Shown here in pieces: positions 61,110 through 64,000 of a stretch of DNA of 64,000 nt. The translations under genes were made by a program, and so were the position numbers. Positions within the stretch are counted from its first letter, which is position 1. Every line of letters starts with the position of its first letter. The DNA comes from Metellina segmentata (lineage: Eukaryota; Arthropoda; Arachnida; Araneae; Tetragnathidae). Below the pieces are notes generated by a model. The model saw only the letters and a program-made list of their open reading frames with translations. It was not told the DNA's origin and ran no database searches. The stretch covers positions 62,874,998-62,938,997 of the forward strand of contig OX375876.1 of assembly GCA_947359465.1 (NCBI GenBank), given 5' to 3'.

Positions 61110-62060
61110 TTTCAGAATGCAAAAGAATAATCCAAAACATAGATAAAAGTGTCCAAAATACAAACAAGCACACCACCGAGTCGGGCAGTAAGAAAGTCAA
61201 GAAATCATTCCTCCAAGTCACCCCAAACACAATAAGGCTATTGGAGGAAAGGAATTCCAAGCGCACGAAACCTCCACAGGTAAGATTTATCTCTCAGATG
61301 CGGTAAGATGATTCAAAGAGGGGAAGGGAAAAAACTCAATAAAACAACAACCATATTTCCCCCAACTCAGGACAAGGATATGAGGGAAAACACATCATGC
61401 TCTCTTACATCACGAGTCTGTCACATCGCAAGTGTTTACGATGAACCATGTGCTCGGGCGGCGAAAGGGATGCAGCAATGTGGATTGCATCCCATCCCAT
61501 CCTTTGCTCCCGAGCTTCCCTCTGGAATGGATGGCATCCCGTCCGTGTTCCCGATCTTCAATCATTATTCATCCTCTCGTAGATGAAAGCCAAGATAATG
61601 GCCAGACTATCACCCAGAGAGAAGAAAAAGAAAGATCTCTCTTTTCTTCTCATCCGCTCCATCTCTCTTTTGTACGTTTCCCATCTTTTTTCCGGCTATT
61701 CCTTCCTCTTTTTCTGCTCTTTGAGAAAGTTATAATCTTTAATCTTACGGGGGGAGGGGAGTCCGAGCGCCACCCTTATGGGGTGGTGGTGACTTCTGAA
61801 ATTAAATCGACGCTGATTAGATTACCGGGGGAAAGATTGGCAATCCTTCACCATGAGACGTCAATACGGGGTCTTTTATTCTTTCGTCACGTTTGTTTGC
61901 CCCAGAAGAGGGGTATGGTTTGACCAGAGGGAAATTCAGGTCCATTTCATTCTTTTTTCCGTACTCGCTCGATCTTTCTTTGAGATTTAGAGATCGGAGA
62001 TTTCCTCTTTTGTGGCTACCGTTTTTCGTGAATAAAATTTGGTGCTTTCTTTAGCTGTCG
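61110..62060. other. GC-raised, repeat-poor island (longest)
   Basis: About 950 bp. Begins with the exon-like segment 61116-61279. The remainder holds the longest open frame in the window (61432-61923, 163 codons). That frame is Ser/Pro/Phe-rich, follows pyrimidine tracts, and shows no domain that I recognise. Confidence 0.3.
61116..61279 (+). CDS. Candidate internal exon, unknown protein
   Basis: The acceptor-like TATTTTGCTGTTTCAG ends at 61115, and a consensus donor CAG/GTAAGA lies at 61279/61280. One frame is open over all 164 nt: two bases then 54 codons, ending in phase 0. The other two plus frames and the minus frames contain stops. The peptide is Lys/Ser/Thr-rich and its second half reads SFLQVTPNTIRLLEERNSKR, predicted helical. 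The frame continues only about 14 codons upstream and 9 downstream before stops, so the open interval is close to the splice-bounded one. I do not recognise the family. This is the best exon candidate in the window, yet still without homology support. Confidence 0.4.
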
Positions 62061-62228
62061 AATAGGGTCATTGCGCTTGTCCAGATTTATTACTCTTGTT
62101 ACACACCCTTGTTGGTTTTGCAGTATCGTTCATTTACACATCAGTAATATTTTATGGTAAAAACTGAAGTATTAATTTTTAAAGGTGATCATGAAAATTC
62201 ATTCTAATTACCCATATAGCTACATTTA
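62061..62228. other. Short AT-rich gap
   Basis: Nothing recognised. Confidence 0.4.
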
Positions 62229-62500
62229 TTAACCCTACTGGTGGAAGTGTCATCATCATACTGACCAGATCTTGAGCTGGTCATAAGAAAATTGCGCTAT
62301 CTTGAAGACAAGATCACGTCATTAGAAAAAATCTTTATGGACTAAACGTCTCGTCATTAGCAAAATTGGTGGATCTTTATTGACGAGATATCTTGCCATT
62401 CATTAGATTAGGCAAAATTTAGATCTTGATGGACGAGAAATCCCATCATTAGGAGAAACCTGACCGGATTTTGAGCTCGTCATCATCCAGTTATTTTTAT
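62229..62500. mobile_element. TTAA-bounded palindromic repeat, copy K
   Basis: TTAA at 62229-62232 followed by CCCTACTGGTGGAAGTGTCA. The core units run CTGACCAGATCTTGAGCTGG and GACGAGATATCTTGCCATTC. Orientation is opposite to copies A and C, judged by which end type is on the left. The right end is unclear. Confidence 0.5.
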
Positions 62501-62617
62501 ACAACCTAAAACATCCATTCACGCATCAGTTTTTATCCTAAAAAGTTTAATTAAATATAAATTTCTTACGGTGAGATTATGAATATTCATTAAGTTAACA
62601 GACTTAACTAAATTTAT

Positions 62618-62985
62618 TGTATCCCCTGGTGAAATATCTCGTCTGTGTCGAAACTGACCAGAACAGGATGTAGGAGATATATCGTCTTAGAAAACTGATC
62701 AGATCTTTAAATGGTCATCAAAATAATGGAAATATCTAAATGACGATAGATCATGTCGTCACCAAAATTAGTCGAATCTTTATTGACGAGGTATCTCGTC
62801 ATTCATTAGATTAAGATCAAAACTAACCAGATATTGATGGACGAAATTTCGGGTCATTAGAAGACTGACCCCATCTTGACCTCGTCATCATAAAAATATC
62901 AACAATATCTCGATGACGTGGTATCTCGTTACTAGCAATATTGTTGATGCACGATGTATCTTGTCGAATCCACTTGAAGCTTTAA
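62618..62985. mobile_element. TTAA-bounded palindromic repeat, copy L
   Basis: The left end TATCCCCTGGTGAAATATCT is degraded. The right end is clear, with TTAA at 62982-62985 and inward minus strand AGCTTCAAGTGGATTCGACA. At about 360 bp it is longer than copies A and C. Confidence 0.5.
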
Positions 62986-63648
62986 ATTGGTATAGTACAT
63001 TTTGTCCATTCTGTATTTTACTAAATCTTAATATACAGACACGTAAACTGTAAACTATCAGTAAAACTTTTATTGTCAGAAATATTGTGAACCGAGGACG
63101 CCTCAAACATAATATAAAACAGCCTATACAAAGTACAGAAAAAAGTTACTACACTACATCACTGCTGAATTATATTCAGTGCCCTGCAACACAACTTCAA
63201 GCAACTACAATTGATATGCTGGCATTTTGTTCGAATTTTTAAAACTGCAGTAAAATCACAAACAGACGTAAAACACAACTATCGGCTATATATGTATTAT
63301 ATATTTCTAATAAAACACACATCGAAAATAATTAACTTTCTTTAATTAAAACCAGGGAATACTTTCAGAATTTGCAATTCTGTCGATAACTTTTTAAGTC
63401 AGATATTTTGTCATTGACATATATGTGTTATTTATAAAGTGTTTGTAGTAATTTGGGTGGTGTAGGGAGGTTGTTCCGTAGCTAGAAAAAAAGGTGTGGC
63501 AAGGAGCACGTTTTGCACTGTAAAACATAGTAACTTATAATTAAAAAAATCGATAAAATTAAGGAAAAATTGTTCTGCAAAGACTTTGTTTTGCGACGTA
63601 CGTCGTAGTTTTAAGCACTTTTTGCTCCCGGGCCGTACATGTTAATGC
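62986..63648. other. AT-rich stretch, nothing recognised
   Basis: No structure found. Confidence 0.45.
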
Positions 63649-63790
63649 TACAGTAAACCTCATACAGAAAGGAAACTCGTTATCAAATTTGGCTTGGATT
63701 ATAGTAATATTCGATTAATTGGAGCTCGGATAAATCCAGTTCTTACTGTGCTCCAGAAATGTTGTGATGTGTGTACTGATTATTCTGAAT
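63649..63790. mobile_element. Pogo/Tigger-like terminal fragment
   Basis: TA followed by CAGTAAACCTC at 63651. A second end-like string AGTAATATTCGATTAATTGG, then AGCTCGGATAAATCC, lies at 63703-63740. Both resemble the termini of the 7.1-7.6 kb element. The rest of the element, if present, runs on from here or beyond the window. Confidence 0.35.
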
Positions 63791-64000
63791 TTCGTGTTAA
63801 GTAATGATCATGCATATATTTAAACTTCGATTTCCGTTAGAATTACAATGAATTTATTATGCCATGTCACAATAATGATCTTGAAATTGATGGATACGTA
63901 AAATGATTTTTTAAAGATTAAAAATTGATCCATATATGTGTTTCGCCACCGTATTCAACCTTTGATCAATACCGGTTGTCAATAATTTATTATTGTAACA

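Noticed and set aside
61432..61923. 163-codon open frame, the longest in the window
   Set aside because: Ser/Pro/Phe-rich composition follows directly from pyrimidine tracts. No domain, start context or splice borders are seen, and the best exon candidate lies upstream in another interval.

Overview
This window looks like non-coding eukaryotic DNA, most likely from an arthropod or similar animal with a large, AT-rich, transposon-laden genome. The evidence is the long AT-rich stretches, the absence of any long conserved reading frame, dinucleotide microsatellites, tRNA-derived SINEs, hAT, pogo and TTAA-type DNA-transposon remnants, and satellite-like arrays. I cannot name the species. No complete protein-coding gene is supported. 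Four short stretches have splice-site-like borders and one open frame (23664-23755 minus, 42539-42584 minus, 46507-46612 plus, 61116-61279 plus). I report them as weak exon candidates of unknown identity. The two plus-strand candidates do not have matching phases, so they cannot be adjacent exons of one transcript.

Layout. 1-14 kb is AT-rich, with old local tandem duplications (1.7/2.1, 6.8/7.0 and 10.4/10.85 kb), a pogo/Tigger-like element (about 7.1-7.6 kb), three copies of a TTAA-bounded palindromic repeat (4.6, 5.8 and 11.9 kb), and CG, TA and GT microsatellites. 14.4-18.7 kb is a nest of mobile DNA: an inverted-repeat-bounded unit; two copies of a minus-strand tRNA-derived SINE, one split by a hAT-type MITE with a perfect 8-bp target duplication; then a 2.2-kb element whose long inverted repeats enclose a satellite array with a trimeric 503-bp higher-order period. 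21-24 kb holds two GC-raised islands. 26.8-28.3 kb is a copy of the TTAA repeat whose core has expanded into a 142-bp higher-order array. 34.2-35.0 kb is a 756-bp hAT element with perfect 8-bp target duplications. 40-48 kb carries a minisatellite, more diverged duplications, a second SINE type and several TTAA repeats. 48-64 kb is mostly AT-rich, with more SINE and TTAA-repeat copies and GC-raised islands at 53.5, 55.4, 57.9 and 61.1 kb.

The unifying observation is the TTAA-bounded family. At least twelve insertions lie in 64 kb. They have two distinguishable end types and an internal unit built on the palindrome GACGAGATATCTCGTC. One copy has grown into a satellite. About fourteen GC-raised, repeat-poor islands a few hundred bases long lie between the repeats and are candidates for conserved regulatory sequence, as expected in a large intron or gene desert.
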